In this document: one piece after another, positions 23,811 to 36,900 of the stretch
How positions within the stretch are numbered: the first letter of the stretch is position 1
Layout of the letters: each line of letters begins with the position of its first letter
Assembly: GCA_039000515.1 (NCBI GenBank)
Contig: JBCFYV010000001.1
Span: 56,529,372-56,593,371, forward strand
Direction: 5' to 3'
Length of the DNA: 64,000 nucleotides
DNA from: Timema cristinae
Taxonomy: Eukaryota > Arthropoda > Insecta > Phasmatodea > Timematidae
Notes under the pieces: generated by a model
What the model was told of the DNA's origin: nothing
Database searches by the model: none
Seen by the model: only the letters and a program-made list of their open reading frames with translations
Program-made: the position numbers and the translations under genes

Positions 23811-24612
23811 GAGTGGACGTTCCCTTGGACAGCGGTGAGGATTCCAAGAAACCATCGCGGCTTCCATTGGAGAGGCCCTTGCGACCATACCAGCAAACAG
23901 AGTGGACGTTCCCTTGGACTGCGGTGAGGATTGCAAGAAACCATCGCGGCTTCCATTGGAGAGGCCCTTGCGACCATACCAGTAAACAGAGTGGACGTTC
24001 CCTGGATTACGGTGAGGATTGCAAGAAACCATCGCGGCTTCCATTGGAGAGGCCCTTGCGACCATACCAGTAAACAGAGTGGACGTTCCCTTGGACTGCG
24101 GTGAGGATTGCAAGAAACCATCGCGGCTTCCATTGGAGAGGCCCTTGCGACCATACCAGTAAACAGAGTGGACGTTCCCTGGATTACGGTGAGGATTGCA
24201 AGAAACCATCGCGGCTTCCATTGGAGAGGCCCTTGCGACCATACCAGTAAACAGAGTGGACGTTCCCTTGGATTACGGTGAGGATTGCAAGAAACCATCG
24301 CGGCTTCCATTGGAGAGGCCCTTGCGACCATACCAGTAAACAGAGTGGACGTTCCCTGGATTACGGTGAGGATTGCAAGAAACCATCGCGGCTTCCATTG
24401 GAGAGGCCCTTGCGACCATACCAGTAAACAGAGTGGACGTTCCCTGGATTACGGTGAGGATTGCAAGAAACCATCGCGGCTTCCATTGGAGAGGCCCTTG
24501 CGACCATACCAGTAAACAGAGTGGACGTTCCCTTGGATTACGGTGAGGATTGCAAGAAACCATCGCGGCTTCCGTTGGAGAGGCCCTTGCGACCATACCA
24601 GCAGAGTGGACG
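23811..24612. repeat. 88/89-bp minisatellite, 9 full units
   Basis: Units start at 23811, 23900, 23989, 24077, 24166, 24254, 24343, 24431, 24519 and 24604. Spacings are 89, 89, 88, 89, 88, 89, 88, 88 and 85. The one-base difference is CCCTTGGA against CCCTGGA near the unit start. Landmarks are GAGTGGACGTTCCC, GGTGAGGATTGCAAGAAACC and CTTCCATTGGAGAGGC. Units are nearly identical, so homogenisation is recent. Open frames up to 204 codons through the array arise because stops are absent from the unit; they are not gene evidence. Confidence 0.97.
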
Positions 24613-25221
24613 TGTGTTACCCCTTGCGCAGTTAAAGGATGTGGTGATGAACAAGTAACTCTAACGTAACTAACATTAGTTATACTTATTCTTTAAATGC
24701 TTACCATAGTTGGAATAGCCTAAATTAACCCTAATTATTAATTGTGTTATATTTCATTTTATTCAAACCCGATATAATCAACAGTAGGGATTGTGAAACT
24801 GCCTGGTGCTAGACCATAATAATTATATTTAAATCCAGCGAAGAGTGAATCCAGGGAAATCAGGTCGTATACTATCCCGGTCAAGGTCCGAATCAAGGAA
24901 ACCTGGGCGGATAAGACCGAATGCCGTTATTAGTATGTTTACCTATAAAATTGTACACAAATGGTTTTTTTTATCACTTTTAAACTTTTTACGGAACGTT
25001 CATTCGTTGGAATTTGATACCGGTTGAAACGTTGCGGATACGTAAAATGGGAGTCAAAACTTAAGGCACTAAGATCATTACATACAAACTGCTCATTAAA
25101 GCCCAAAATTAAGGCTCCATTATACTAACTTGTTTTGAAATGTCAGACCGATTAGTTAACACAAATACTTGTTATGATGTCCAACTTAGTTCAGTCGGTA
25201 GCACATGTGGCTTATCGATCT
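24613..25221. other. No gene recognised; one tRNA-like stretch
   Basis: AT-rich. AACTTAGTTCAGTCGGTAGC at 25183-25202, then ACATGTGGCTTATCGATC, resembles the D arm and anticodon region of a Lys-type tRNA. It is cut by the foldback element at 25222 and I find no matching 3' half. Probably a pseudo-tRNA or SINE head. Confidence 0.4.
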
Positions 25222-25607
25222 AAAGGTGGGTGGAAGTGAACGCTAGTTAAGGTAAATATATTTGTGCAGTTTTAACGACGATAATTTTTTATTTTTACCA
25301 AAGTGAAATAAAACTTAAGTAGATTTTCTACGCATAGTAATCTGAACAATTATTTTATTTTGTCATGGGCATTTGGGCATTTGGAATTTTAACAAGACTT
25401 TTTTTTTACCTTAGTTAAAAAGGTGTGTGTTCAAATGCCACTTTTTTAGTGACCAGTATTTTACTATTCAGATTACTATATAATGTAGAAAATTAAAATA
25501 AATGTATCCACCAAAGAAAATTTTTATTTATTTTGACCAAAAAGTTTCTTTGCTATAAATTCTGTAAAAGTACTGACCTTAGCTTGCTTATTTTCCCTCC
25601 CCCTTTG
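25222..25607. mobile_element. Foldback MITE, TTAA-flanked family, copy 2
   Basis: The left end AAAGGTGGGTGGAAGTGAAC pairs with the reversed right end AAAGGGGGAGGGAAAATAAG. Inner landmarks pair too (GTTAAGGTAAATATATTTGT with CTAAGGTCAGTACTTTTACA; GCATAGTAATCTGAACAATT with TATAGTAATCTGAATAGTAA). Length of about 386 bp matches other copies. The terminal TTAA is not kept exactly here. Confidence 0.7.
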
Positions 25608-25769
25608 AATCTTATTTCTTGCATAAACAAAGGTGTTAGTTAAATAAGTGTTTTCCAATTCATGAGCCATGTTTAGGGTTTTCTATTCATATAGTGATAT
25701 ATGTCGAAGTCTATGATAATGTCAGTATTGCTTTTTTTTGCATAAGTGGTGTTCTTCTAGTTATTCTGT

Positions 25770-26260
25770 AGTAGTTGCTTGTTCTTTGTCACTAAGTGAT
25801 GAATTATCTGTCTGAAGTCTAGTGCTTATTTCATCAGTGTTTTCAACTAAGTGATAATTCGTCTGAATTAGTGTTTATACGTGCAGTTATTGGCTTTGTT
25901 CTTTGCACTAAGTGTGAATTATTTGAAGTCTAGTGCTTATATCAGGTCAGTTATTGGCTTTGTTCTTTGCAGGTGAATTATCTGAAGTCTAGTGCTATAT
26001 CGCGTCAGTTATTGGCTTTGTTCTTTGTCACTAAGTGGTGAATTATCTGAAGCCTAGTGCTTATATCAGCGTCAGTTATTGGCTTTGTTCTTTGTCACTA
26101 AGTGGTGAATTATCTGAAGTCTAGTGCGTATATCAGTGTCAGTTATTGGTTTTGTTCTTTGGCACTGAGTGGTGAATTATCTGAAGTCTAGTGCTTATAT
26201 CGGTGTCAGTTATGGAGTTTTTTTTTTGCCACTAAGTGATGAATTGTCGGTATGAAGTAT
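25770..26260 (+). repeat. Decayed 58-67-bp tandem repeat, about 7 units
   Basis: GTTATTGG landmarks occur at 25887, 25950, 26008, 26075, 26142 and, mutated, at 26209, giving spacings of 63, 58 and then 67. The unit contains TTGTTCTTTGTCACTAAGTG, GTGAATTATCTGAAGTCTAG and GCTTATATCAG. Units differ by indels, so this array is older than those at 23.8 and 61.6 kb. Confidence 0.9.
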
Positions 26261-26368
26261 AGTTATTGTATCTGTACCAATTATTGAGCTTGAATAAGTT
26301 GCTCATAACAAGCGCATTAGCACAAAAGCTCGTTGTAGTACAGCTCAAAATGATTAACAAGGAAATAA

Positions 26369-26776
26369 CCTAATTTTCCTTTCACGCTTAGAATCACCTT
26401 CAAAGCTGCTCATGTAATTTTCCTTCCTAATTCAATACCACTCCTCCGACACGACCCAAGACGTTTTGGCGACCGCAGCGACGCTGATGTATTCCTAAGT
26501 GAAGAACCAGACCCCCGGAACACATACGGGAGACGTCCAAAAGAAGAGAATGACGCATGGTCTCAAGAGAATGAAGGCCCACCCGCTGAGGACATACCAT
26601 CGGGAAAACACGTTATATTCCTTGTCAAGGCGACTGCCCCGGACATAAAATCTGTCACTTCATCCCCCTGCTTCACCTTCCCACACTGTCCTATGCTTCT
26701 TCCTCTCTCCCGCGTCATTTTTCTAACTTCAATGGCTCATGTTTATGGCAACAGAATAAGTTACAAGGAAATTGCG
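26369..26776 (+). other. Candidate coding segment: 136-codon stop-free frame without early ATG
   Basis: The frame between TAA at 26366 and TGA at 26777 is open for 136 codons and has no ATG in its first two thirds, so it could only be an internal exon. Its middle part (26453-26660) is much richer in G and C than the neighbourhood and reads as hydrophilic protein: DPRRFGDRSDADVFLSEEPD, then NTYGRRPKEENDAWSQENEG and a VIFLVKATAPDIKSV stretch. Codons often begin with G, as in real genes. I recognise no family and no clear acceptor, so it may be a chance frame or a host exon relic. Confidence 0.3.
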
Positions 26777-26779
26777 TGA

Positions 26780-27095
26780 TTATACAAATCTCATCGATTG
26801 ACATTTTACAAACGTCCATCGTGGTTATCGACTTACCAATAAACAGGCTTAATTCCAATTTCATAAAGAAGTGAGAGGGGATGTAATGAAACTACAATAT
26901 TTTTCAATTTTGTTTGAGAGGCTAGGGGTGTAAATAGTAAAACTCCTAATTCACTTTTTTTAAACTATGTCAACAAGACAATTATGCATATATTTCGTAA
27001 GAACTACCTGTCGAGAAATGAAAAGGAAAATTTATGATCGTTTCCAAGTATAATTCCCCTTATAGTAGTTCTTAACATAGGGAACCACATCAATG
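26780..27095. other. No gene recognised
   Basis: AT-rich, nothing identified. Confidence 0.6.
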
Positions 27096-27099
27096 GGCA

Positions 27100-27290
27100 T
27101 TCAGCTTGAGGCGTCAACCTCGTCTGGTCTAGACGGGGAGGTCGGTGTTCGAATATCAGTCACGTAAAATAAGGGTGTTACTCACTAACTAAGGTTTCTA
27201 TCTCTCTCTTCAAGCAAATGACGGTATATTTAAACTAAATTTCACCTTCCACACCTCTATTCTATTAGTACAATTATGCGGATAGTCTGA
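27100..27290 (+). mobile_element. SINE-B, degenerate
   Basis: GAGGCGTCAACCTCGTCTGG in the head, B-box region CGGTGTTCGAATATCAGTC, then TAAGGTTTCTATCTCTCTCT in the body and eroded tail AGTACAATTATGCGGATAG. Confidence 0.6.
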
Positions 27291-27671
27291 ATGAATGGAA
27301 GTGGTGCGGTTTATCTACGCGACATTAATTCAATTCCAGTTGATACTGACCAATATATTTACTATCGGTATACTAGTTCATCATGCCATCCAGTTAGGCA
27401 CTGGGAGAATATACATTACCATGTCTTGAATAACCTAGAGAAATCCCTATCTTTAACTCCCAGCTGTTGAGATTGACACCATCCGTAAAGGCGAATAAGT
27501 GCATTAGAGTATGTATCTAATAGGTTTTCAATCTGTCTGAAATGGTCTCTAAGATGGCGGGTCAGCAATAATATTAAATATACTGCCCTTAGTTAAGAGC
27601 CCATTTCACGACTGATTAACCGGGAATATAAGTACACGATTAGGTTAGAAAAAGAAATCACATAGCTTGCT

Positions 27672-27905
27672 TTAGTGGTATCATAGTTTAAGACGTCACT
27701 CGCGCAATAAACTGGAATGTAGATGACAGGGAGATTGGGGTTAGAATCCCGGTCGGGTGTACTGAAGTTTTTCCTAAATGGTTTTTCATTCTCCCTCTAT
27801 GCAAACGCTGTTACGCTTTCTATACATTCAACCTTCTTCATCCCTAACTCATTAGAGTAATAATTAGTACATACGCGTATAACATTAACAAGTATTAAGA
27901 CATGG
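27672..27905 (+). mobile_element. SINE-B, near full-length
   Basis: The head runs GGTATCATAGTTTAAGACGT then CACTCGCGCAATAAACTGG. The B box is GGGGTTAGAATCCCGGTC. The body is TTTTCATTCTCCCTCTATGC and the tail is TAGTACATACGCGTATAAC ending in AAGACATGGTAC. The stretch before it (27291-27671) shows nothing recognisable. Confidence 0.75.
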
Positions 27906-28889
27906 TACAAAAAATAAAAATAGCATCAAAGTGGTTTTTTTTCTATTCTTTACTTGATAGAGAAATCGGGATTAAATTAATAGTTTTGTTATGATAGAAA
28001 TTGTTTTTAAATGATGTTGATTTTTTTCTAAATATGGTAAAACGGTTTCAATTTATTTCAATACTTCTTTTTTAAGTAAACTCCTGGTTACAGTACCACG
28101 AGGTCTGATTCGAGATGTGTCACCTAGGTGGTGTGGTACGTGCTCTAAAGTTTGTTTAACTGTGTTTTCAAATGTGTGTCTTTAGAAAGAGCACCTTTAA
28201 TAACCCAATGAAAATATATAAAAATTGTTTAAATCAAAGCATATAACATTTTGGATCATCAAAGTTTGTCCTAAAGTGTTGCGAGATGATTAAAAATTTG
28301 TAAGAGAATTTTATTGGTTTGTAAAAAAAATAATGGTAAGCTGTAGATCTACGTAAGGCTTTAACCTAGCAGGTAAAAAGGAAAAAAGGAAAGAAGGACG
28401 GGCATCTTATTTAACACCAGATAATGTTATACTTTTACATAAATATTCTAATGATTCTTCATAAATAAACCAATAAGGGAGGAGCGCCATGTAGACATAG
28501 TATTAGACGCCGAGAAAAAAAAACTTGTATACACTGCGGAAACGTGTACATATTTGCATTGTGGGAACATAATTTTTAATGTTTTAAAATTATTAGCTTT
28601 ATAAACATATTATAGTTTATTTTCAGACCCGGGAGATTTTTTGTAATAGCGGTGGGACAGATTTTAACAGTTAGGAGACAACATTGACAGCAAGGTGTGG
28701 TTAATGAGCTTTATTTATGAAACGAATAAAAACAAAACATATAAAGAACACGGCACCTCACGACACGCCTATATATCTATTATATATACATACAACTATA
28801 TACCATATATACATTTATCTAAATCGATTAATAATTAAACAAAATTTAAACATAAACTTTTGTAAAGGGAAAATAAAAAAGCTACCCGA
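27906..28889. other. No gene recognised
   Basis: AT-rich. No repeat boundary or coding signal seen. An 84-codon frame at 28717-28971 runs into the SINE-B head that follows. Confidence 0.55.
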
Positions 28890-28965
28890 AGCTATACGCG
28901 TCTTCGGCAGTCTAGTTCAACACGAGAGTAGCGCGTTAAACCACGTGGCCACCGAAGTAGGTCAC
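28890..28965 (-). mobile_element. SINE-B tRNA head only
   Basis: The minus strand reads TACTTCGGTGGCCACGTGG then TTTAACGCGCTACTCTCG, the class II head up to the variable arm. The body is missing. Confidence 0.65.
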
Positions 28966-29695
28966 AATTAATATTATTGTTGATGTAAAAGTAAAAAACA
29001 AATCTATAAATCAAACAAATGGTGAACTTTATACGAATAATTAATAAAATTGCCCAACAAATAGCTGGCCCAGTAACGAACGGAATTATATTTATAAAAA
29101 TGCAAATGTATCAAAAGTATCTCCTCTCATTCTTCAAATTAATTTCAATCGAAGGGCGGATACAGATGTCATCTTGGAGATAGCCGTGAGTATCGTTTAC
29201 AAGCAAATAACTCAGAGAAAATCGCAAAGATACAAACGGGCACATATATGTGTCCAAGACCGATTTGTTTGATATTTCTTTGTGTGTGAACCTAAGGGAA
29301 AAGATTGCTTATAATATTTCATTAACACGGTTCATTTAAATGAAATATGATGTGTAAAAAAGGTCGGATCGCAGATATGACAAGTTATGTAAGTTATACT
29401 CGAGAGTTCACAGTTTGGACTGATTTACGGCAAGCGTTATTCTGACTCTATTAACTAATAAATTACATGTAAATATTCAACCAACTGGTTTTTTTTAACA
29501 TGGACACAATCATAAAAAATTATAGACGATAGTTGTATTTATTCAAACAAGAAAATATTCTAGAAGGGACATTTTATGTGCCTGCATTTTTCATTTTTAA
29601 ACTGTAGCTAATTAATTAATGTGAAACCTTCGAACAGGGCTTACTTACTAACTTATTCTAAAATAAGCCCATTAAAATTCGCGGGAAGTTTTAAG
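28966..29695. other. No gene recognised
   Basis: AT-rich, nothing identified. Confidence 0.55.
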
Positions 29696-29699
29696 CTCA

Positions 29700-29845
29700 T
29701 TTTCTCTGGTACTCCTATGATGGTGAGGTTGGGATTCGATTCCCAGCCAGTTGTAGGGGAGGCCTAAATAATTTCCCCCTCTCCCCCCCCCCCCACCACC
29801 AACACAAACAAATACGAGTACACTTCATCTATTTTTCTCACTAAT
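29700..29845 (+). mobile_element. SINE-B, degenerate
   Basis: CTATGATGGTGAGGTTGGGA then TTCGATTCCCAGCCAG is the B-box region. The body has a C-rich version of the CTCTCCCTCC block and AAATACGAGTACACTTCATC. The tail is lost. Confidence 0.65.
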
Positions 29846-29875
29846 ATTATATATATATAGACCAATAGGGTAGTA

Positions 29876-30258
29876 AGGTGTCAGTGTAGAAAACGTGAGA
29901 AAATGTCAGTCTTTTTAAGTTTTTATAGCGTGAGATTTTTGGGACAAAACCAATAAAATACTTCTCCAGTAGAAATACATAATTTAATTTTCTACACTTA
30001 CTAATCTCAACAGTTGTTGAATATTTGTCATGAGCATAACGGCATTAGATTACACACTTATTAAAAGGAAGAGAAAGAGTAGTCATTACAATCCAGGATA
30101 TCCTTGTCTGGTATCTAATAATTGTTGATATCACTATACGATTAAAATTAGACTTTATGTTCATACTGAATAAACATTTGATTTATTTTGACCAAAAAAG
30201 TTATGATATAAAAACTGCAAACACACGAACATTTTTTCGCGTCCCATACACTCCCACC
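29876..30258. mobile_element. Foldback MITE, TTAA-flanked family, copy 3
   Basis: The left arm has GGTGTCAGTGTAGAAAACGT, TCAGTCTTTTTAAGTTTTTA and CTCAACAGTTGTTGAATA. The right arm has the reverse set, ending CATACACTCCCACC followed by TTAA at 30259. Length of 383 bp is within three bases of copies 2 and 5. On the left the TTAA has mutated to GTAA. Confidence 0.75.
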
Positions 30259-31296
30259 TTAAGACGCGGGGGATTAGAAATGGAGGGTGTTAAGGCAGTT
30301 CACACCTAGCTCTAAAGAAAGAAAAGTATTTATTTTTTGTCAGAAGAATCAATCCTTAATAGGCGTCATAGCTTCCTTTTTGAGTGCCTAGAATCAATCA
30401 AATCAAGGTTATTTGGAATTATATTTATTTTCTAATGTAGGTGATTAAATTTTGCAAAGATACTAACATATTTCAGTAAATTTAAAGGATAGGTCGAACT
30501 TATTAAATACTTTTTTATTAATTATATTAACTATATTATAAGTAAATTTACGAAAGCCTTAGTGGTTATTTTACTTTATTTTTCATGAACAATCCTAAGG
30601 AGTAGCCAGAAAAAAAATAATTTATAAATCACATAATAAAATAAATCTCACGACTAATAGAAATTAATATCGCTACAGCGAATCATTAAATATATAACAA
30701 TAATCATAATTAGTTTACCGATCATATCGCAAGATCTTTATCAACTTTTTTTTATTTTCAAGCTCTATCTCAAACAAGTAAAACTATTTCCAAGAACTAA
30801 AGAATAACATAACCTTAAAATACATTGATACAAATTTTAATGTTAGATTAAAATCAAAGTTGTCAAACGGTTAGCGATGATTTTAATAATGAGTTATTGT
30901 TCCTGATAACATCAAGCTAAATACAATGAAAGTAAAGTGCAAACAATAGTGACGATCAAATATAACTATCTAAAGCTATGGCTACACGTAGCCAATCCTT
31001 ACAGCATCGCATTTTCTAGCCCGAGAGCCGAATGGATTGTTGTATATAATATTGTTTATCTTGAACGTAATGATGGAAACGATGACTACAGCGTCCCACG
31101 TGCACCGGCTGTGAAAGAAACGTCTAGTTTTACAAGTTCTGACACAGTGACTTCCAATCACTGTGAATAATCACTGGTATAAATCAGTTTTTTTTTTTTT
31201 AATCAAGGTCACTGTTTCGCCTATCCCTACAGTGCTTAGTGGTTAGGATAAAAACAAAGTTCGAAAGCTCCCGGGCATTTATTTCCGGTGGTAGGT
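30259..31296. other. No gene recognised
   Basis: AT-rich. A 77-codon frame at 30937-31170 is slightly richer in mixed codons (contains WIVVYNIVYLERNDGNDDYS) but matches nothing I know. GCTATGGCTACACGTAGCC at 30975-30993 may be a transposon end. Confidence 0.4.
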
Positions 31297-31391
31297 GGTT
31301 ACACGGTCCATACCGCACCGCAAAAGTGCGGAGAAATCCTCTCTCGACGATTCATCCGCGCTGATGCGGTGCGGTGCGGCTTCGTGTACCT
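31297..31391. repeat. GC-rich inverted repeat
   Basis: CATACCGCACCGCAAAAG near 31308 pairs with GATGCGGTGCGGTGCGGC near 31361. Weaker pairing extends outward (GGTTACACGG with CGTGTACC). This could fold into a hairpin of at least 10 perfect pairs. Origin unknown, possibly a transposon subterminal region. Confidence 0.6.
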
Positions 31392-32186
31392 GGTCCTTGA
31401 GCCATTCCGTAAACGGGAACTCTATCTTTATCCACAGGGTAGAGGAAACTGGTTTGTGAAATATATATATATATATATGAAGGGAGCATTATGTTGCCGG
31501 TACACGTACAATAGTTTTTTTCCTTCAATGCGTTGTCAAACCGCGCAAATGATCTTTAAAACGAGATTTACAGGTCCACTCTAACCCTTTATGGGACCAC
31601 CAATATCCTAAAACGTATCAAAAACAAGTTCAATTGACGTTTATTTTACATCGTTCAATTTTATCTTCAGGGAGAAAAAAATGAGAAGAAGTTAAGAAGG
31701 TTAAAGAATTGATACTTGAAAAAGGGTAAATAAAGCGTGAAGTGGTTTCGAGAGGACATTATGTGGGAACACCATTTTGGAATAAAAAGGTGGTCCGGAC
31801 AAAGAGAGTAGGAAATGTGATCGACATAGAAGTTTTATTTTAACTGTTAACCTTCGCCCACAGAAGCCCGATGAATGTGAAAATGGTAAAAAGTGTCTGA
31901 AGTTTGTTTTTATTTCTGTTTGGAATACATGTCTACTGAAAGCTAGATTAGTATTTGGTTTCCAGTTTGAATTTTTTTAGCAGGTAATAAAGAAAAAAAT
32001 AATTAATACATAGTTAATGTCCACGTGGGGTGTCCCCACAAACGTGAAATGCGAGTTCTTTTAGAATATAAGGTAATTTATTACTAACAAAAAACCTTTA
32101 AATAATTCAAGGATTTAATTAGTCAATAGCTATTATAAGTTTAAAATATATTTGCATCACTATATAATCTTTATATTTGATTAGAT
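31392..32186. other. No gene recognised
   Basis: AT-rich with a short (AT)n at 31460-31478. No gene signal. Confidence 0.55.
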
Positions 32187-32626
32187 CAGTAATGTCAAAC
32201 TTTCAGCGCAGGGGCCACATCTATGATTCTGTGAAGCTCGCTGACCTTTTGATAAACCAAAAAAACAATGCGGTCCAATTCATATTTTTATAACATTTGT
32301 AGAAACACATCATAATAATTATGATAGTACTTGGAAAATGTTCTGGAAAATCTAGCAAGTGAGTTTCGTTTATTAAATTTGTACTCTTTATCAACATGTT
32401 CCTATTTCCAAAACTTGTTTTTGCACAGCAAATACGTGAAATGTTTGGCAGCAACACATAAGCGTGTGGACGGATGTTCTCTGTTATTAAAAGGAACACA
32501 CCCGTATAGATCACGACTTAAGGATAGGATAGACATGCTATACTCGCTGTATGGAAATATGGCCTTTACGAAATGGCCAATTCAATTACTAACCTGACTT
32601 TGGCACAATATTCAAAGCATGACATT
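32187..32626. mobile_element. Possible hAT-like element
   Basis: CAGTAATGTCAAACTTTCAG and GCGCAGGGGCCACATCTATG resemble a hAT end with its usual subterminal purine-rich stretch. A candidate right end near 32626 reads CTGTAAATGTCATGC when reversed. No 8-bp duplication was found, so the right boundary is a guess. Open frames of 88-97 codons inside lack transposase motifs. Confidence 0.35.
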
Positions 32627-33636
32627 TACAGCCTTGCTACAAACAAAAAATTTCGTATTTCACGAAAATATTGAGTGGCTAAATCATTAAAATTTTATGT
32701 ATTCTTAAATTTCTTTCTGTAATAGTAATGACTTCAAAGTTGAATTTTTTTTATAGAAGAAATATTGTTTTCAATATGGCCCAGTGATTTATTTTCAATT
32801 TTCAATATGTCTCTTGTGATCAAAAGCGTTTTAAAACACCTCGATTAGATAAATGGATTCATTAAACTAAACATTGTTTATCGCACTCTCGTTTCTTATC
32901 TACACGTTTTTAAACTAGTAGTTCGCCTTGTCTTAGTATTTACTCCAAACCTTTCATTTAAGTCACTTTTATAGTTTTTATCCAATAACCCGAGATTCAA
33001 TTCTGACCAAACGTAACATGCATCAGATTTCCCAAGCTCTGATTTTTCATTTTTCTCGAAACCAATTCTGGTGCATTTTCCGTCACAGCCTTGTCCATTG
33101 TCATCAGCTTTTCATATATTAATTATTAAGGTCTTAAAGTTCAAAATCATTAAAAAAAAATAGCTCTCTAACTATAGGTACACGCACTCATAAGGTTTTG
33201 ACGAGCTTGTCCTAGGTATTGGATTATAGAATATAAAGCTTTTTTTTTAAATCAATAAGAAAAAATAAATAAATTGAGCATATAATAAAATGTAAATTAT
33301 TAGTACAATATAGCAGCTTCCCATGGTCCATTAATATCTTTAGTTGTAGCCGGTAAATTAATCAACTCGAACAATAATAAAGCCATGGTCCTGTGTGGTC
33401 AAAACGTTCAAATAAATACCATCAGTAAATTAAGTGAATGCTGCGGGACTTTGTAAAAGTGTAAATGGATAATGAACTTACTAAACACCCCAAATTTTGG
33501 ATGATAAAGGTGAAAAAATTTACTCAACAACAAAAATCAACTTATTATTTTAATCTGTATCTAGAACATGTTGTAATCGATAAATAGGGGCTAAGCGCAT
33601 CCATGTATTTACGTGGTGAGCGTTATCATAGTAAGA
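32627..33636. other. No gene recognised
   Basis: AT-rich, nothing identified. Confidence 0.55.
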
Positions 33637-33924
33637 ACATTATTATTATTATTATTAAGCACCGCGTCTTACTACCCGTTCGGGTTATACGCACTTACGC
33701 TAATGTGTAAATGGTAGGGTGATTGTGAGATGAAATGAAGGACCTACAGTTTAACGTGGAATCCGAACCACGGTGGAGACCTGGCATTCCCCACATTCAC
33801 AAGATGTCTTGTCAGAGGTGAAGGAAGGGTTTGGTAATCAGATAAATCTGTGCCGGGACCGAGGATTGAACCCCGGCCGCCAGCACAGAAGTCTGACACC
33901 TTACCCCTAGACCACCAGGTCACC
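33637..33924 (-). mobile_element. SINE-A, full-length, young-looking short-body subfamily
   Basis: Head, body and tail are complete (33660-33924, 265 bp) with (ATT)n at 33637-33656. The head shows CCTGGTGGTCTAGGGGTAAG, like tRNA-Glu, and B box GGGGTTCAATCCTCGG. The sequence is nearly identical to copies at 55.5 and 56.3 kb across the head. No convincing duplication is found, perhaps because another tRNA-derived segment adjoins its 5' side. Confidence 0.93.
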
Positions 33925-36900
33925 CTTTAAGCCTAACTAACCAAACCCTGGTGACCGTTGGTATCATTTCCCGTAAGGGAAAAATACCCTAGCTACAAGC
34001 TGGGAATTGAACCCGGCTCGTAGCAAGGTGCACCGACCTCTACACCAGAATTTTGACTCGTGTAGCCTTCGAGCTTTTGAAACGACCCTGGTGTAATCCA
34101 CGCAACACTTCTAATTGGGGTGAATACCTCGAAATTCCTGCCTTTGTGTTGTCTTTTATCGCAGAGCTACCTTAGCAGGAGGAACACTAAACAGGTAGGC
34201 AGAACTTTTCTTCCAAGCAAACTACTAGCGACTTCAAGAAAGAGTGGTTATTTACTTGAGAGCCGCAGATAGCAAAAGCATACTCTGAAGTGGGGGGATT
34301 CTCTTTCATGGTCGTAATGCTAACCTCGAAGGATTCGTATTTGTTGGCCTACACATGGTATATTTACATACATTCTTTGGCGAGAGACAGTGGAATTAAT
34401 TAGTTTTAGCACCTCATATTAATAATTGTTCAGGCTATACGCATATATACTAGTTTTAATCTAATGAGCTAGGGATAAGGAAGGTTGAATTTAGATTAAG
34501 TGTATCAGTATTTTCATGGAAAGCCATTTGGGAGGGCAGATCAAGGTTTGATCCCAGTCGGGTGTACTGAGGGTGGTTTTCCAACGAAAATTCTGGTACA
34601 CTTCCTTTAAGTTAAACCTTCTTCATCCCTAACATATCAGAGTAATTAGTAAAGAAACTTACACACCTGACGGGTAGGAAGACGTGGTGTTAAAAATAAA
34701 TGCGTTTAGCCTTGACAGGTAGTAATACGAGGAGGGAAAATAAAAGTAAATTTTAAGTCGATAGCGACAAACAAATAGTTACATGAAGTATAATGACGTA
34801 GTGGGTGCGTTTTTTCTTCTAAACTCGCCCTCTCAGTTCCATCTTATTAAATTATATGGATTAATTAGCTAATAGCCATGGAGCAAAATTCACACAAAGG
34901 CGTCCTGAAACTTTCAAATTTTAAGAGAAGTTTAAGAAAGAAATAATACAATCAGATAAATATGACTGTATTAAATAAATAATACAACAAGATAGACATC
35001 ACTGTACTAAATATAAATCAATGAATGGGGAAGTCTTTACCAAGACTATACAGTAAAATTAACTTCCCCCAAACGTTAGACCAGGGCTTCCCAAACCTTC
35101 TAGAACAAAGGAGCCCTTGACCAGAAAAAATATATGCTAGAGCCATCATTAAATTTTTTACACTAAAATTGTAAATATTAAATATCTTGAGTTAGATTCT
35201 ACAAGCAATAAATTATCAAACACATGTTCTGGGTGCGCCTTTGGCAAAATATGTTCTTTATTCAAATTTGAAAAAATTGTGGAATCCTAATAATTGATGT
35301 TATTTTATTGTGTGGAAAACAACTAAAGATTATTCTTAAATTGCCTCACGAAGCTTAAGATAGCTATGGCGGGGCCTAAGCAGTGGCAGATTAAAAAAAA
35401 ATCCGCCCCTAGGCCAAATTATAATATGCACCCCTCTTTTTTTTTTCAAGGGTTTTAGGTAGTTTCGGTGGAAATAGGTGTTGGGGAAGGGGGGTGGAAG
35501 TTAGTATTCAAGAGAAGATTTCTACGAAAGACAATCAGGCATGTACATGCCCTGCAGTAGCTTGGGTTAACCTTATAAATAAGGGGAGACTGACCTCAGT
35601 TACAAAGCGATTGCAAAATAAAGTTATTTAAAAGAAATATTGTCGTTCTGACTTTAACTTGAACTATTCCTATGATGTTAGTCATTAATTTTTAAACGTA
35701 ATTATTAAAAACAAAATATTATGGTAAAAATAATGTTATCCAAAATCTGCCGCCCCTAGGCCCGTGTCTAGTAGGCCTATAGTGTAAATCCACTTCTGAG
35801 CCCAAGAGGTCCACGGAGCACAGTTTGAAAGAAAGCTGCACTAGACAATTCTGGAGATGACATTTTCAACAGACCATTTCCTTCGAGTTCACCGAGACAG
35901 TACATAAGAACAGTTAGTTCTACCACCCTTCTCAAGACAAGTTACTAGAGAGAAATTAGTTGCTGCAAACAAGCCAGTTGGCATTACACGCCGGAGAAAG
36001 TGGAGAAATTCTCTCTCCTTACATTACTCGCGTCGGGAAACATTTGGGGCTCACTGCAGTCGCGCGGAACACTATTTGAACTTAGGACGCAAACTCATAA
36101 AAGTCTAATCTTTCGCTGGGTTGTCTACATCTCGAGACATTACTCCGGAGTAGTTCAAAAAACGTTCTAGAATATCACCTTCTTGGGGCACTTTACCTGG
36201 TTCCCCTTCCACGAAACAACTGCGGAAGATAAGAGGTAGATAAGAACATTTTCTTGAAGCTGCGATACACAGGAATATATATTGTATATTTAATGAAAAA
36301 GGGTAAATAAGTCGGTACCTTTAAAAGGTGTGAATATTTGCACGAACTTTGTGAAGTTAAAATGTAAATTTAATCTTTTTCTAACAGAGGATTTGTTGAA
36401 TGATCCAGTTTTACTAACCAGCTTGGTTACTAAACACAAAGCAATAATGTTTGTGTTATGCTATCCCACGTGTTTAAAGAATACCACCGTTGTCAAAATA
36501 TCCCTTACCTATAATACAGCCAAGATGATTTAACTTGCACACAGTAGCTTTTTGCACAGAAATGGTTTGAACAAGATTAATACCGTGGTTCGGATTCCAC
36601 GTTAAACTGTAGGTCCTTCATTTCATCTCACAATCACCCTACCATTACACATTAGCGTAAGTGCGTATAACCCGAATGGGTAGTAAGACGCGGTGCTAAT
36701 AATAATAATAATAATAACAAGATTAATAAATAAGGAATCTTCTTTTCCTTTAAATTCTCTTGTGAGTTTGCCAAACTTATTCCATACTTTACTATGGCCA
36801 TATTATCCAATATTGCTTTAAAAAATTTTTAAAAAAAAGGCCAACCTGAGACATAGTTTTTTGCTATTTTTTTTAGGACCGCGTCTTACTACCAGTGCAG